The notes: generated by a model from the letters alone, not told the origin. A DNA stretch of 64,000 nucleotides from Maridesulfovibrio sp. (GCF_963666665.1 NZ_OY762999.1:663501-727500), one strand, 5' to 3'; counted from the first letter of the stretch, positions 1 through 8,775 are shown. A program made the numbers and translations.

Positions 1-144
1 AAGAAAATAATGTTTCGCAAAATTGTTATTAAAAAAATTGAATTTCTCCACTAAAGGTGTATATTTTTAGTAAGACTTGGATTTTGTCCTGCCACAAGGG
101 TGGGGCATCTTCATCAAAAAACTACAAAGAAGGGGGGAGGGCCT

Positions 145-1956
145 ATGTTAAAGAATCTGTCGATAGGAGCACGATTTTTCCTATTACTGGCTTTAATGGT
201 GCTTTTCCTGATTGTAACCGGATTATTTTTTATGGGAGCCATTCGGGATGTTACAAATCTCGGCGTAAGCAATACCGCAGAAATAATGTTCCAGGATCAA
301 AAGGATAAGGTCAAGGTGGCAACCCTCGCTATGGCCAAGTCTATTGGCATGGAAATTAAGGGTATTACTGATGAGACTGAGAGACTTGAATTCATCCGCG
401 CAGCTCTGGATCCTGTTCGTTTTGAAAAGGATGATTCCGGTTATTTCTTTGTATACAAGGGAACTGTGAATATGGTTATGCCGCCTAAGAAGTCTTTACA
501 GGGTCAGGATCTTGGGGGGCTGAAGGATCAGAATGGGTTGCTGCTTATTCGGGAACTTTCCAAGGTTGCCCACTCCGGAGGCGGTTTTGTTAAGTATTAT
601 TTTGAAAAGCCCGGATCTGGGATTCAACCTAAGATCAGTTATGCCATGCTGATTCCCGGTACTGATATGTGGATCGGTACAGGAGTCTACATCGATAATA
701 TCGAAGTAGAAACGGGTAAGATGGATGCCTTGATGCATGAAAGTTCCAATGCCTTTACTATGAAGATTGTCATGGGAGCCGGTGCTGTACTGCTGTTGGT
801 GGTTTTGCCGCTTTCCATTTACCTGATCCGCTCAATTGTTAATCCTCTGACTGAATCAACTGAAGCTGCAACGTCTGTTGCCGAAGGTAATCTTGATGTT
901 TCCCTTAATCCTGAAGGGCGCAATGAAATATCCACTCTGCAGTCTGCTTTGAATACCATGGTGGCGACTTTGTCCGCCAACCTTGAAAGTATTAAGGCTA
1001 AGGAAGCCGAAGCTCAAGAACAGGCACGTATTGCTGAAGATGCTGCTGCCGAAGCTCGTGAGGCCCAGATCAAGGCTGAGGGTGCCAAGAAGGAAGGCAT
1101 GCTTGCCGCAGCAGATAAGCTGCAGGCAGTTGTTGAGCGGGTATCTAGTATTACCGCTGAGGTTTCCAGCAATGCTGAAGAAATTCAGCGCGGAAGTGAG
1201 TTCCAGAAGCAGCGTGTAACTGAAACCGCCACTGCTATGGAAGAAATGAATGTGACTGTGCTCGAAGTTGCCAGAAACGCTACTGAAACCAATGAAAGTT
1301 CCGCCCAGTCTATGGAAAAGGCCAGCGAAGGGGCCAAGGTTGTGCAGGATGTTATCTCGGCTATGGGCAATATTCAGGAACGAACTGCGAGTCTGAAGGA
1401 ATCTATGGAGCATCTTGATAATCAGGCAGTGGAAATCGGTAATGTACTTGGCGTCATTAACGATATTGCCGATCAGACCAACCTGCTGGCGCTGAATGCT
1501 GCTATTGAGGCTGCCCGTGCAGGTGAAGCAGGTAGAGGCTTCGCGGTTGTTGCAGACGAAGTGCGCAAGCTGGCTGAAAAGACCATCGGTGCTACTGACG
1601 AGGTAGAAAAGAGTATCAGCGGCATCCAAGCTTTAACCCGTGAAAATGTTAAGGGTATGGATGCTACTGTCGAGGCTGTGGCTAGTGCCACCAAGCTTTC
1701 ACGTTCCTCCGGTGATATGCTGGATGAGATCGTTGATCTTGCAAGGAATTCGGCTGATCAGGTCCGTTCAATTGCAACTGCTGCAGAAGAGCAGTCCGCA
1801 ACTTCGGACGAGATCAATCGCAGCGTAGGCGAAATCGATACCATGACAGAAGAAAATGCACATAACAGCCAGTTGGCTGCGGAAGGAACACGTTCACTTT
1901 CCGCTGAAGTTCAGGAACTTCTGAATCTGGTTGAAGAGTTACGTAGTGAAGATTAA
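145..1956 (+). CDS. Methyl-accepting chemotaxis protein, single-Cache type
   Basis: Transmembrane chemoreceptor that senses a periplasmic ligand and controls CheA. The ATG at 145 is chosen because it follows a strong purine-rich ribosome site (131-140); an in-frame ATG at 100 lacks one. The 603-residue protein has an N-terminal membrane helix (about 8-32), a periplasmic single Cache domain (about 50-195, with the DxSGYFFVY motif), a second helix (about 205-230), a HAMP region, a coiled coil and the MCP signalling domain whose hairpin tip motif (DQTNLLALNAAIEAAR) lies near 450. No CheR-docking pentapeptide is seen at the C-terminus. The ligand is unknown. It is followed by an Hpt gene after a hairpin. 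Confidence 0.95.
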   Translation: MLKNLSIGARFFLLLALMVLFLIVTGLFFMGAIRDVTNLGVSNTAEIMFQDQKDKVKVATLAMAKSIGMEIKGITDETERLEFIRAALDPVRFEKDDSGYFFVYKGTVNMVMPPKKSLQGQDLGGLKDQNGLLLIRELSKVAHSGGGFVKYYFEKPGSGIQPKISYAMLIPGTDMWIGTGVYIDNIEVETGKMDALMHESSNAFTMKIVMGAGAVLLLVVLPLSIYLIRSIVNPLTESTEAATSVAEGNLDVSLNPEGRNEISTLQSALNTMVATLSANLESIKAKEAEAQEQARIAEDAAAEAREAQIKAEGAKKEGMLAAADKLQAVVERVSSITAEVSSNAEEIQRGSEFQKQRVTETATAMEEMNVTVLEVARNATETNESSAQSMEKASEGAKVVQDVISAMGNIQERTASLKESMEHLDNQAVEIGNVLGVINDIADQTNLLALNAAIEAARAGEAGRGFAVVADEVRKLAEKTIGATDEVEKSISGIQALTRENVKGMDATVEAVASATKLSRSSGDMLDEIVDLARNSADQVRSIATAAEEQSATSDEINRSVGEIDTMTEENAHNSQLAAEGTRSLSAEVQELLNLVEELRSED

Positions 1957-1963
1957 TATTCAG

Positions 1964-1993
1964 TTATAGGGGCAGATTTATCTGCCCCTATAA
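1964..1993. other. Perfect 13-bp intercistronic hairpin
   Basis: Arms 1964-1976 and 1981-1993 are perfectly complementary around a TTTA loop. No T-tract follows, so a simple intrinsic terminator is doubtful. It sits between the chemoreceptor stop and the ribosome site of the Hpt gene (CGGAGG near 2002), so partial termination, mRNA protection or uncoupling of the two genes is possible. Confidence 0.7.
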
Positions 1994-2013
1994 CGGTAAC
2001 CCCGGAGGGTCTC

Positions 2014-2355
2014 ATGGGTTCTGAACTGATCGAGATCGTAAAGAAGCACCTGCTTGAAGAAGTGGGTCTGCCCTCAGATACCCTTGTTGATTTTTTGAAA
2101 GAGACATCAACTCATCTGAAGGGGCTAATGGACGCTCTTGATGAGGGAATCGATGAAGGGCAGTTTGAAGTTGTCGTCTCAAGTGCCCATACCTTGAAAG
2201 GAAGTCTTGTAAATCTGGGTCTTGATGAATTGAGTAAGATCGCGGGGAATATTGAAACTGCCGCATTCAGCACCTCCCCCCTGTATTTGAGTTGCTACTT
2301 TATGCGACTACGCAAGATGCTTATTCCCCTGCTTGATTATGCAGATAAAAAATAA
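2014..2355 (+). CDS. Hpt domain phosphotransfer protein
   Basis: A 113-residue single-domain histidine phosphotransfer protein. The phosphoacceptor motif AHTLKGS lies at about residues 57-63 within the usual four-helix pattern. Proteins of this family relay phosphate between a hybrid kinase or receiver and another receiver. No kinase or receiver partner is adjacent; the upstream gene is a chemoreceptor, which has no phosphorylation site, so the partner must be elsewhere. The start ATG has a CCGGAGG site about 10 nt upstream. Its stop codon runs directly into a bidirectional terminator. Confidence 0.88.
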   Translation: MGSELIEIVKKHLLEEVGLPSDTLVDFLKETSTHLKGLMDALDEGIDEGQFEVVVSSAHTLKGSLVNLGLDELSKIAGNIETAAFSTSPLYLSCYFMRLRKMLIPLLDYADKK

Positions 2356-2387
2356 AAAATCCCGGGGCAACCGCTCCGGGATTTTTT
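2355..2387. terminator. Bidirectional intrinsic terminator
   Basis: An 11-bp stem with an A-run on the left and a T-run on the right separates the converging Hpt and yheT-type genes and can serve both. Confidence 0.9.
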
Positions 2388-2388
2388 A

Positions 2389-3351
2389 TTACGTATTCAG
2401 GAATCTCACAGTTCTGTCTTCTGACCAGAGCTGTTTCTCTATGGGCAGGTCGGCAAAACCGACATGTCCTCCGTACTTGGGAATTTGCAGGTACAGGTGC
2501 TGGCTATTTTCCGCCTGCTCAAGAGGGTAGCATTCCGGGGTCAGGAAAGGATCATCTTCTGCACTTAGAATAAGGGACGGCACTTTGATATTCTTCAAGA
2601 ATTGTTTGCAGGCTGATTGGCGGTAATAGTCTGATGCATCTGCGAAACCGTTGATTGGGGCTGTATAGGCGTTGTCGAAATCAACGATATTTTTGATGGA
2701 GGATAGTCTGTCGAGAGGGTATAGATCTGGAAATTGTTTATTTTTTATTTTTATTTTCTGCTTCAATGATCGCAAAAAATAACTACTGTAAATAAAATTG
2801 GACTTATCACAGAGTCTTACAGCAGAGGCTTCCAGATCACAGGGTACGGAAATGCCGATAGCCCTTTTTACTTTAAAGGGAACTTTATCAGGGTCTTCAC
2901 CCAGGTATTTCAGGACGTGATTGCCGCCCATGCTGAAGCCTATGAGGGCTGCGTCATCGTAAATACCATGGTTAAGTCCGTATTCAAGTACGGTGTGTAT
3001 ATCCCGGGTGTCGCCGCTATGGTACATTCCGGGTTTTTTGTTTGGCTCATTGCTGCAGCCGCGAAAAGTGTAAGTAATGCAATCCCAGCCTGCGAGCACA
3101 AGGGCGCGGGCCATGCCGAGTACATAAGGTCTGCGGGAATTACCTTCAAGTCCGTGCGCAATGACAGCAAGGCGTGAACTGCTTGCAAGGTGCCAGTCTA
3201 TATCAAGAAAGTCGCCGTCAGGAGTTTCGATTCTTCTTTTTACTACGGGCGGGAGGCTTACTTTCCGAAAGAGGCGGGGAAATATCGTTTGGAGATGACC
3301 CGATTGGAGAGGGAATTTGGGTTTATAGGGAGGGGGTTGCAATAAAGGCAT
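2389..3351 (-). CDS. YheT-family alpha/beta hydrolase
   Basis: Alpha/beta hydrolase of the YheT/EMB8 group, a family of putative esterases whose physiological substrate is not settled. Seen in the sequence: the oxyanion-hole region AHGLEGNS, the nucleophile elbow GFSMGGN (Ser of GxSxGG), a late acid residue in SAEDDPF and the catalytic His in YGGHVGF close to the C-terminus. The ATG at 3351 is preferred because it gives the usual family N-terminus (MPLLQPPPYKPKFP) and has an AAAGGA-type site upstream; an in-frame TTG at 3384 would add 11 residues. The gene is convergent with Hpt and appears monocistronic. Confidence 0.85.
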   Translation of the reverse strand: MPLLQPPPYKPKFPLQSGHLQTIFPRLFRKVSLPPVVKRRIETPDGDFLDIDWHLASSSRLAVIAHGLEGNSRRPYVLGMARALVLAGWDCITYTFRGCSNEPNKKPGMYHSGDTRDIHTVLEYGLNHGIYDDAALIGFSMGGNHVLKYLGEDPDKVPFKVKRAIGISVPCDLEASAVRLCDKSNFIYSSYFLRSLKQKIKIKNKQFPDLYPLDRLSSIKNIVDFDNAYTAPINGFADASDYYRQSACKQFLKNIKVPSLILSAEDDPFLTPECYPLEQAENSQHLYLQIPKYGGHVGFADLPIEKQLWSEDRTVRFLNT

Positions 3352-3497
3352 TTGGTAAAAATATCCATCCTTTGGCTTGCTCAATTGAAGCCGGTTGATT
3401 GTTGTTTACAGTTCAGTTGAGGATATACGCTTGCAGGTCCTCTGTCAAAAGGGTTATGTGCAAAGTAATTAATATCCTTTCCAAGATAGTCAAGTAG

Positions 3498-4055
3498 TTA
3501 CTGTAGAAGCAGCTTCAGTCCGATCAAAATGAGAACTGTTCCGCCTATCCTTTCAGCAATATGGCTGTAACTTGAAGCTTTGGCAAATGATTTGCCCAGC
3601 CAAAGACCGAATGAGGTCAGCACCAGCGCGGTAATCCCGATCATAATGCAGGGGAATGTAATGGGATAGTCCATTATGGAAAAGGAAAGTCCTACGGCTA
3701 AAGCATCCAGACTGGTGGCAACAGAGAGGAATACCAGGGAAAGCCCCTTGGTGGGGTCCTTATATGTATCGCAGGAATCGTCTTTTTCGAAGGATTCCTG
3801 AATCATTTTTCCGCCGACAAATGCTAACAGGAAAAAGGAAATCCACGGAGCATATGTTTCGACCATGGATTTTACAGTAAGTCCAGCCAGCCAGCCTAAA
3901 AGGGGCATCAGGGCCTGAAACAGGCCGAAATGGAAAGAGAGCCTGAAGTTCTGCCGTTTGCTGACTTCAGGCATGCACAGGCCGCAAGCAACGGCAATAG
4001 TGAAGGCATCCATGGCAAGAGCCACGGAGATAATGAAAATTTCGTAAAAAGGCAT
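3498..4055 (-). CDS. mntP: Manganese exporter MntP
   Basis: Inner-membrane Mn2+ efflux protein of 185 residues (family formerly DUF204) with six predicted helices. The two internally related halves carry the conserved acidic motifs ALAMDAF near residue 16 and TSLDALAVG near residue 113, which in characterised MntP are needed for export. Length matches the E. coli protein (188). A GGAG site lies about 13 nt before the ATG. The 5' region was examined for the yybP-ykoY manganese riboswitch often found before mntP and it was not recognised; a terminator of the preceding gene lies there instead. Confidence 0.92.
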   Translation of the reverse strand: MPFYEIFIISVALAMDAFTIAVACGLCMPEVSKRQNFRLSFHFGLFQALMPLLGWLAGLTVKSMVETYAPWISFFLLAFVGGKMIQESFEKDDSCDTYKDPTKGLSLVFLSVATSLDALAVGLSFSIMDYPITFPCIMIGITALVLTSFGLWLGKSFAKASSYSHIAERIGGTVLILIGLKLLLQ

Positions 4056-4132
4056 GGTCGGATTGGACTCCTTAAATGATCTAGGTGGTTCTCATACCTT
4101 TACTACGTTTGTTTGTTAAGTGGAAATGGTGA

Positions 4133-4166
4133 TAAAAAAGGCGTAACCGTATACCCGGCTACGCCT
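4133..4166 (-). terminator. Intrinsic terminator after the 4209-4667 gene
   Basis: On the minus strand an 11-bp stem (AGGCGTA with TACGCCT plus CCG/CGG and one G-U pair) is followed directly by TTTTTT. It ends the transcript that enters from the moxR/VWA side and isolates mntP. Confidence 0.88.
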
Positions 4167-4208
4167 AGACATACCGGTGGAGGGACCAGCATGAACTTTA
4201 CGTAAATA

Positions 4209-4667
4209 TCAGAATCCCGCTGCTTTCAGAAAACGCTGCGAGACAAGGCCGCTGGCAATATAGCGGCGGGTGTCTCCGGAAAGTTCGAGTCTCCCGTCAA
4301 CATCTATGGGGTGGCTATTATATGCTTCCTTGAGTACTGCTTCGAAATTACTTCTGAGCTTGAGGAAAGATTCTTTTACTTCTGGATAGTCGGAATCTCC
4401 CCGCCAAGGGAGCATCAATTTGCCGCTTGTTTCCCCGGTTTTGTGGTCCGGTGTATAGATACGGTATGTGGTACAGTCGCAGCCGTTCCGTTCACATTTT
4501 CCTGGCAGGCAGCTTGCAGACCATGAATCCGGTGGTTCCGGAATGTTTGATTCCAGCACTACCTGCGGCAGTCCCAGTTCCTTTTCAAAATCTTCCAGAC
4601 TGATTGTGTAAGTCAGTACCGGACGGAAGTTCCCGCGTTTTTTATTTATATTCCATTCGATGATCAT
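4209..4667 (-). CDS. Conserved-looking protein of unknown function with Cys motif
   Basis: A 152-residue soluble protein I do not recognise. It has no signal peptide or membrane segment. A cluster CLPGKCERNGCDC at about residues 53-65 could bind a metal or form disulfides. The body is rich in charged residues and ends in a short basic helix. It is transcribed in the same direction as the VWA and MoxR genes, 60 nt behind the VWA stop, and its own terminator follows at 4166, so it may be the last gene of that transcript. Base use resembles its neighbours. Confidence 0.7.
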   Translation of the reverse strand: MIIEWNINKKRGNFRPVLTYTISLEDFEKELGLPQVVLESNIPEPPDSWSASCLPGKCERNGCDCTTYRIYTPDHKTGETSGKLMLPWRGDSDYPEVKESFLKLRSNFEAVLKEAYNSHPIDVDGRLELSGDTRRYIASGLVSQRFLKAAGF

Positions 4668-4727
4668 TTTTTCCCTTATAAGTTTAAAATTAATAGGGAT
4701 TCTTAAGAGGCTTAGCTCCTTTTTATC

Positions 4728-6041
4728 TTAACAAACATCAATCATTTCGCCGAAAGGCGGGGGGTATCCCGCACCGCCTGTTCTGGCCCAGATCACCGGG
4801 TAGTCCGGCTCGCACTCAGGAAACTGACCGCATTCCATGTCGCTCAAATAAATCAGACAGGCCGGATCGATGTTTTTACTATCGATAAAATTAAATACGG
4901 GCCGAAAGTCTGTTCCTCCGCCTCCATGAGGTTGCAGTTCAAGGGGCAGGTCCGCACGGGTAAAGGTTTGTTCACCAGTTACTTCGAGATCGCACCAGAC
5001 AACCCGGAGGGTGGTGTCGTATACTTCCAGAATGGAGGACAATTCTGCTGCAAATTGCTCCAGTTCCTGCGGGGTGATACTGCCGGAAGTATCAACTGCC
5101 AGCACTACTTCAGGCAACTGTTCTGTTGAAAGCGAGGGTAGATACAGGCCCATGTGCAGATGTCGGCGGCTGGGAGGCGTCCAAGCATAGTCGTTGCGTG
5201 CTCTGGCACTGATGAAGCGTTCAAGAAGTTCTCGCCAGTCCAGCTTCGGATAAAGCAGCTTTTCCACCAAACGTTCAAGTCCACCGGGCAGATCTCCGCA
5301 ATCACGGGCCTGATTGGTTGCCTGCGCCAGCGCAAGCAGCCAGTCTTTATCGGTTTTTTCGCCGGAATCACCGTAACCGGACTCTGCATCATCTGCATCG
5401 CGGACTTCTCCGGTTCCACCGGGATCGGCTGATTGATCCTGATCGGTTTCTCCTTCGGAATCCTCTATTTCTTCCGAGTCCATGCCTTCTGAGGATGATT
5501 CGCCATTATCTCCGTTCCGGGAACGTTCTTCCTCATCGTCGGATTCAAGGTAGTTGCCTTCGCCTTGGCCATCCTCGTATTCTACATCGATGCGTTTAGG
5601 GCCGTCTTGCTGCTTGCCTATTTCCGGGTTGCCGGACTGGTCGAAGTCTTTTGTCAGTGCAGTAAAAATTTTTTCTGCGTTTTTGTCGTGGTATTTTTCG
5701 TCATCCAGAAAACCCTCAGGTAACTGGAATCCTGCTTCCAACAGAATCCAATTAATGGAGTAGTCGCATGCCATATTCCAGAGTCGTACATCACGGTTGC
5801 CGCGTCTTTTGTGGTGCTGACAGGCCGGATGCATGATGGTGTGAGCCAGTACTCCCTGCAATTCTTCATTGGAAAGCTTGTCTACAAAGTGCGGATTGTA
5901 GGCGAAGGTTTTACCATCGGTCCATGTGCCGTCACAGGTGCGGTCCTCCTGTGGTTCCATGCGCAGGCATAGGGAACCGAAGAATGGGTGCTTTAGGAGC
6001 AGGTCGGCACGGGCCTTGAGCAGTTTACGGTCAGCATTCAT
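4728..6041 (-). CDS. VWA-like protein with putative metallopeptidase N-domain
   Basis: A 437-residue protein with the DUF2201/metallopeptidase-like N-domain (about 1-140), a very acidic low-complexity linker (about 155-235) and a C-terminal VWA-like domain whose MIDAS motif DTSGS lies near residue 320. In the N-domain the expected HExxH reads HTIMH (67-71), so the catalytic Glu is absent and protease activity is doubtful. The stop codon of the upstream AAA gene is 10 nt away: MoxR ATPases and VWA proteins act as pairs in metal insertion or complex remodelling. The target here cannot be inferred. Confidence 0.88.
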   Translation of the reverse strand: MNADRKLLKARADLLLKHPFFGSLCLRMEPQEDRTCDGTWTDGKTFAYNPHFVDKLSNEELQGVLAHTIMHPACQHHKRRGNRDVRLWNMACDYSINWILLEAGFQLPEGFLDDEKYHDKNAEKIFTALTKDFDQSGNPEIGKQQDGPKRIDVEYEDGQGEGNYLESDDEEERSRNGDNGESSSEGMDSEEIEDSEGETDQDQSADPGGTGEVRDADDAESGYGDSGEKTDKDWLLALAQATNQARDCGDLPGGLERLVEKLLYPKLDWRELLERFISARARNDYAWTPPSRRHLHMGLYLPSLSTEQLPEVVLAVDTSGSITPQELEQFAAELSSILEVYDTTLRVVWCDLEVTGEQTFTRADLPLELQPHGGGGTDFRPVFNFIDSKNIDPACLIYLSDMECGQFPECEPDYPVIWARTGGAGYPPPFGEMIDVC

Positions 6042-6051
6042 TGGTAAAATC

Positions 6052-7035
6052 CTAGAACAAGATGTCCGAGTTGGCGGTGGCCCAGCGGTTGAAGTCCTCT
6101 GACTCTACAATGGAGCGGTCTTTTTTGACTGCGTTGCGTACCAGTAATACAGCGAATTCAGCAGGCAGCCTTGAGGCAAAGATCATGATTGATTCCGCAT
6201 GTTCCGGGGCTGCTTTGGAGGCTACGGATTCACAAAGAGCATATGCCGTAGCAGGATCTTCGGGTATAGCTACTTTGTCCGGTGATTTGAGCACGAATTC
6301 AGGGTCGGGAAGCTTGCGGTAGATTTTGCAGAATCCGCTGAATTCAGCTGCGGCACCTTCGCCGACTGTCCCCTTGAAGAGTTCATATTCAACTTCCGGG
6401 CTGGGTGCAGACTTGATGATCCCGGATACAAATTCCCAAGAGCGGGGAGAAGGAAACGCTTTCTCATTGCGGGCAGGATCAAAGTCATGCAGTAAGCCGG
6501 GTCTGAACTTTATAAAGGCGAGCAATTCTTCAGCAATGTTATTTGCAGCGGCCCAGTCCAGCCAGTCCGGAGTGCTTACTTCAAAATCGAGATGCACGAA
6601 GCGGTTTGCAAGAGCAGAGGGCATACGGTGAGTTACAGCTTTATCCGATTCCCTGTTTCCGGCCGCTATCACGGTCCAGCCTTCAGGAAGAGTGTATTCG
6701 CCCAGCTTGCGGTCAAGGACCAGTTGATAACAGGCGGCCTGCACCAAAGGAGGGGCAGCGTTAAGTTCATCAAGAAAAAGGATACCTTTGCCGTTTTTGG
6801 GCAAGAATGAGGGCGGGCACCAGCTTGCATCACCCTCATCGGAAATGCGTGGAAGACCGCGCAGGTCAACCGGATCAAGCAATACTGCGCGCAGATCTAC
6901 CAGCTCAAGGTCCAATTCGTCAGTGACTTGGCCGACAACCTGACTTTTACCAACTCCGGGAGGCCCCCAGAGGAATGTGGGCTGTTTGGTTTTAATCAAT
7001 GTACGCAGTGAATTGGCTATTAGTTTTGGGTTCAT
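6052..7035 (-). CDS. MoxR-type AAA+ ATPase
   Basis: A 327-residue AAA+ ATPase with Walker A GPPGVGKS (24-31), Walker B ILFLDEL near 86 and a sensor region AAGNRESD. This is the group that partners VWA-domain proteins as chaperone-like remodellers. It is the first gene of a minus-strand unit that continues into the VWA gene 10 nt later. A Fur-like palindrome lies 48-66 nt upstream of the start, suggesting iron control of the pair. Confidence 0.92.
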   Translation of the reverse strand: MNPKLIANSLRTLIKTKQPTFLWGPPGVGKSQVVGQVTDELDLELVDLRAVLLDPVDLRGLPRISDEGDASWCPPSFLPKNGKGILFLDELNAAPPLVQAACYQLVLDRKLGEYTLPEGWTVIAAGNRESDKAVTHRMPSALANRFVHLDFEVSTPDWLDWAAANNIAEELLAFIKFRPGLLHDFDPARNEKAFPSPRSWEFVSGIIKSAPSPEVEYELFKGTVGEGAAAEFSGFCKIYRKLPDPEFVLKSPDKVAIPEDPATAYALCESVASKAAPEHAESIMIFASRLPAEFAVLLVRNAVKKDRSIVESEDFNRWATANSDILF

Positions 7036-7082
7036 ATGCTAAATCTCAGGTGTGTTTGTTTTGTTGGTAGAAGAGATTTCTT

Positions 7083-7101
7083 GATATTGAAAACGATTTT
7101 C
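7083..7101. promoter_or_regulatory. Possible Fur box upstream of the MoxR gene
   Basis: The site GATATTGAAAACGATTTTC agrees with the classical 19-bp Fur consensus at 14 of 19 positions by eye and has GAAAA/TTTTC half-sites. It lies in the spacer before the MoxR/VWA unit. Position and match are seen; control by Fur is inference. Confidence 0.45.
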
Positions 7102-7120
7102 GATGTCAATTAAGAAATAT

Positions 7121-7151
7121 GAAAAAAGCCGAATAAGTTTGCATTCGGCTT
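7121..7151 (-). terminator. Intrinsic terminator after the VTT-protein gene
   Basis: Minus-strand hairpin with a 9-bp stem (AAGCCGAAT/ATTCGGCTT) followed by TTTTTT, 25 nt after the stop at 7176. Confidence 0.88.
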
Positions 7152-7175
7152 CTTCATTTTCTTAAAGAAAGAAGA

Positions 7176-7865
7176 TTATTCCACAACCGCTTCAGCTTGA
7201 TCGCGGTATTTGCGGTAGATTTTGAATCCCAGCAGGGTGGATATAACGAAGAGTATCACAGCCATGATCATGCGGAGGGTGGATGAAACTTCCACGCCGC
7301 TGCCGAAGAGGGCAAAGACCATATTCTGGGGTACGTATCCCACAGTGGAACCGAGTATGAAGGGCATGGCTGGAATGCTGGTTACTCCTGCCAGCACATT
7401 GGTGATCACGTTGCTGCCTAAGGGAAAAAAACGGATCGTCAACGCCATGTTGAAAGGACTGCGGCTCAGGAAATCATCTACTTTCTGGATGCGTGTACCG
7501 AACTTTCTTTTGATGAAAGAGCGGCCTACCAGTCGGGAATAGATGAATGCCCCTGCACAACCGAGTCCGGTACCGATGCTTCCGAGCAGGGTTCCAAGGG
7601 CGAAGCCGTATGCATATCCGCCCATGAAGCAGATCACCTGTCTGGGAAAACCGACAGCCGAAAAGAATGCCGCCAATCCCACATAGGTGAGTACTCCGGT
7701 GAGGCCGCGAGAACGCACATGCTCGTCCATCCAGTGAGTATCGAGGGCATCGGCAAGTCCTGCATAACGGATCAGGTAGACCGAAAGTCCCAGTACGCTG
7801 AGCATGGCAAGTCCTTTGATCAGGGCTTTCATGCTTACTTTTGATTCACTGCTTACTGCACTCAT
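7176..7865 (-). CDS. TVP38/TMEM64 (VTT domain) membrane protein
   Basis: Integral membrane protein of 229 residues with an N-terminal helix (about 12-30), then the VTT/SNARE-associated core: FFSAVGFPRQ, the glycine-rich GYAYGFALGTLLGSIGTGLG segment and the conserved RFFPLGSNVITN motif, and a last helix near 195-215. Proteins of this superfamily (TVP38, DedA) are membrane transporters or lipid scramblases; the substrate is unknown. The ATG abuts the stop codon of the glycosyltransferase gene (TAA ATG), so the two are translationally coupled and may work on the same lipid-linked sugar. Confidence 0.88.
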   Translation of the reverse strand: MSAVSSESKVSMKALIKGLAMLSVLGLSVYLIRYAGLADALDTHWMDEHVRSRGLTGVLTYVGLAAFFSAVGFPRQVICFMGGYAYGFALGTLLGSIGTGLGCAGAFIYSRLVGRSFIKRKFGTRIQKVDDFLSRSPFNMALTIRFFPLGSNVITNVLAGVTSIPAMPFILGSTVGYVPQNMVFALFGSGVEVSSTLRMIMAVILFVISTLLGFKIYRKYRDQAEAVVE

Positions 7866-8597
7866 TTACTTGTCGTCGCTACGTTCTTTTACACTGTATG
7901 AAAAATGACGACCCAGCAGCCAGCGCACACCCAGCAGGTCATACCCACCGGCAATAGCGCGATCGAGGGTGCCGTATTTGGATTCACCTTCGAAGCGTGG
8001 CCGGTGGTTTACTTTCATCTCAGCAACGGAAGCGCCCTGCATTTTCATGAGTGTGGGCAGAAAACGGTGCATGCCGTTAAAGCGGGGGATAGCCCGGACC
8101 ATGGCAGTATCCATGATTTTAAGCGAGCATCCGGTATCCTTGACAGTCTCGTTGGTCAGCCTGTTGCGAATGGCGTTGGCTATTTTGGAGCCAATGCGTT
8201 TGATCCAGACATCCTTGCGCTTCTGGCGCCAGCCGATGGTCATGGTGTGTCCTTCATTGTAGAGGGCATACATAGCCGGAAGGTCGGCAGGATCATTCTG
8301 CAGGTCAGCATCCATTGTGGCGACACGCGGCGCACGGGCTTCATCGAAGCCGGCACAGAAGGCAGCGGACTGTCCACGGTTTTCCGCAAATGAAATATAG
8401 CGGGCTTTGGGATAGGTTGATGAAATATCCTTGAGAACGGCGAGGCTGTTATCCTTGCTTCCGTCATCTACAAATATAACTTCATATGGAATATCACTCG
8501 GTTCTAAGGCCGAATCGATTTCCTGCATTAGTTTTCGTAAATTGTCCTGTTCATTATAGACAGGGATTACGAGAGAGAGTTCGTAGTGGTTTGTCAT
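7866..8597 (-). CDS. GT2 glycosyltransferase, DPM1/GtrB-like, without C-terminal membrane helices
   Basis: A 243-residue family 2 glycosyltransferase resembling polyprenyl-phosphate sugar synthases: SLVIPVYNEQDN at the N-terminus, FVDDGSKDNS, the metal-binding MDADLQNDP and the terminal GESKYG motif. The two C-terminal membrane helices common in GtrB-type enzymes are missing; it ends soon after GESKYG. The ATG at 8597 is used because translation upstream of it would run antisense through a tRNA gene. The next gene encodes a VTT membrane protein with no intervening base. Confidence 0.9.
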   Translation of the reverse strand: MTNHYELSLVIPVYNEQDNLRKLMQEIDSALEPSDIPYEVIFVDDGSKDNSLAVLKDISSTYPKARYISFAENRGQSAAFCAGFDEARAPRVATMDADLQNDPADLPAMYALYNEGHTMTIGWRQKRKDVWIKRIGSKIANAIRNRLTNETVKDTGCSLKIMDTAMVRAIPRFNGMHRFLPTLMKMQGASVAEMKVNHRPRFEGESKYGTLDRAIAGGYDLLGVRWLLGRHFSYSVKERSDDK

Positions 8598-8642
8598 ATC
8601 GAGAGATGAGATAAGAAAATTTAAATAATTTGTAAATAGCTG

Positions 8643-8671
8643 TTGACAGGAAGTGGTCTCATCTGTAGAAC
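8643..8671 (+). promoter_or_regulatory. Promoter of tRNA-fMet copy 1
   Basis: TTGACA at 8643-8648, a 17-bp spacer and TAGAAC at 8666-8671, 12 nt before the mature tRNA end. The same TTGAC-N17-TAG layout stands before all six tRNA genes of the window. Confidence 0.82.
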
Positions 8672-8683
8672 CTCTTCCTGTGA

Positions 8684-8760
<77 letters not shown>

Positions 8761-8775
8761 CCATGCTTCATCAGA

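Noticed and set aside
1..144. Small gene or leader peptide before the chemoreceptor
   Set aside because: A short frame at 57-308 overlaps the chemoreceptor in another frame and has no ribosome site; no clear regulatory motif was found.
3900..4208. yybP-ykoY manganese riboswitch before mntP
   Set aside because: The spacer holds an intrinsic terminator of the preceding gene on the minus strand and no recognisable riboswitch core.
4728..6041. Long reverse-strand frames in the VWA gene
   Set aside because: They are shadows of the acidic repetitive linker; the minus-strand frame alone has domains and a coupled neighbour.
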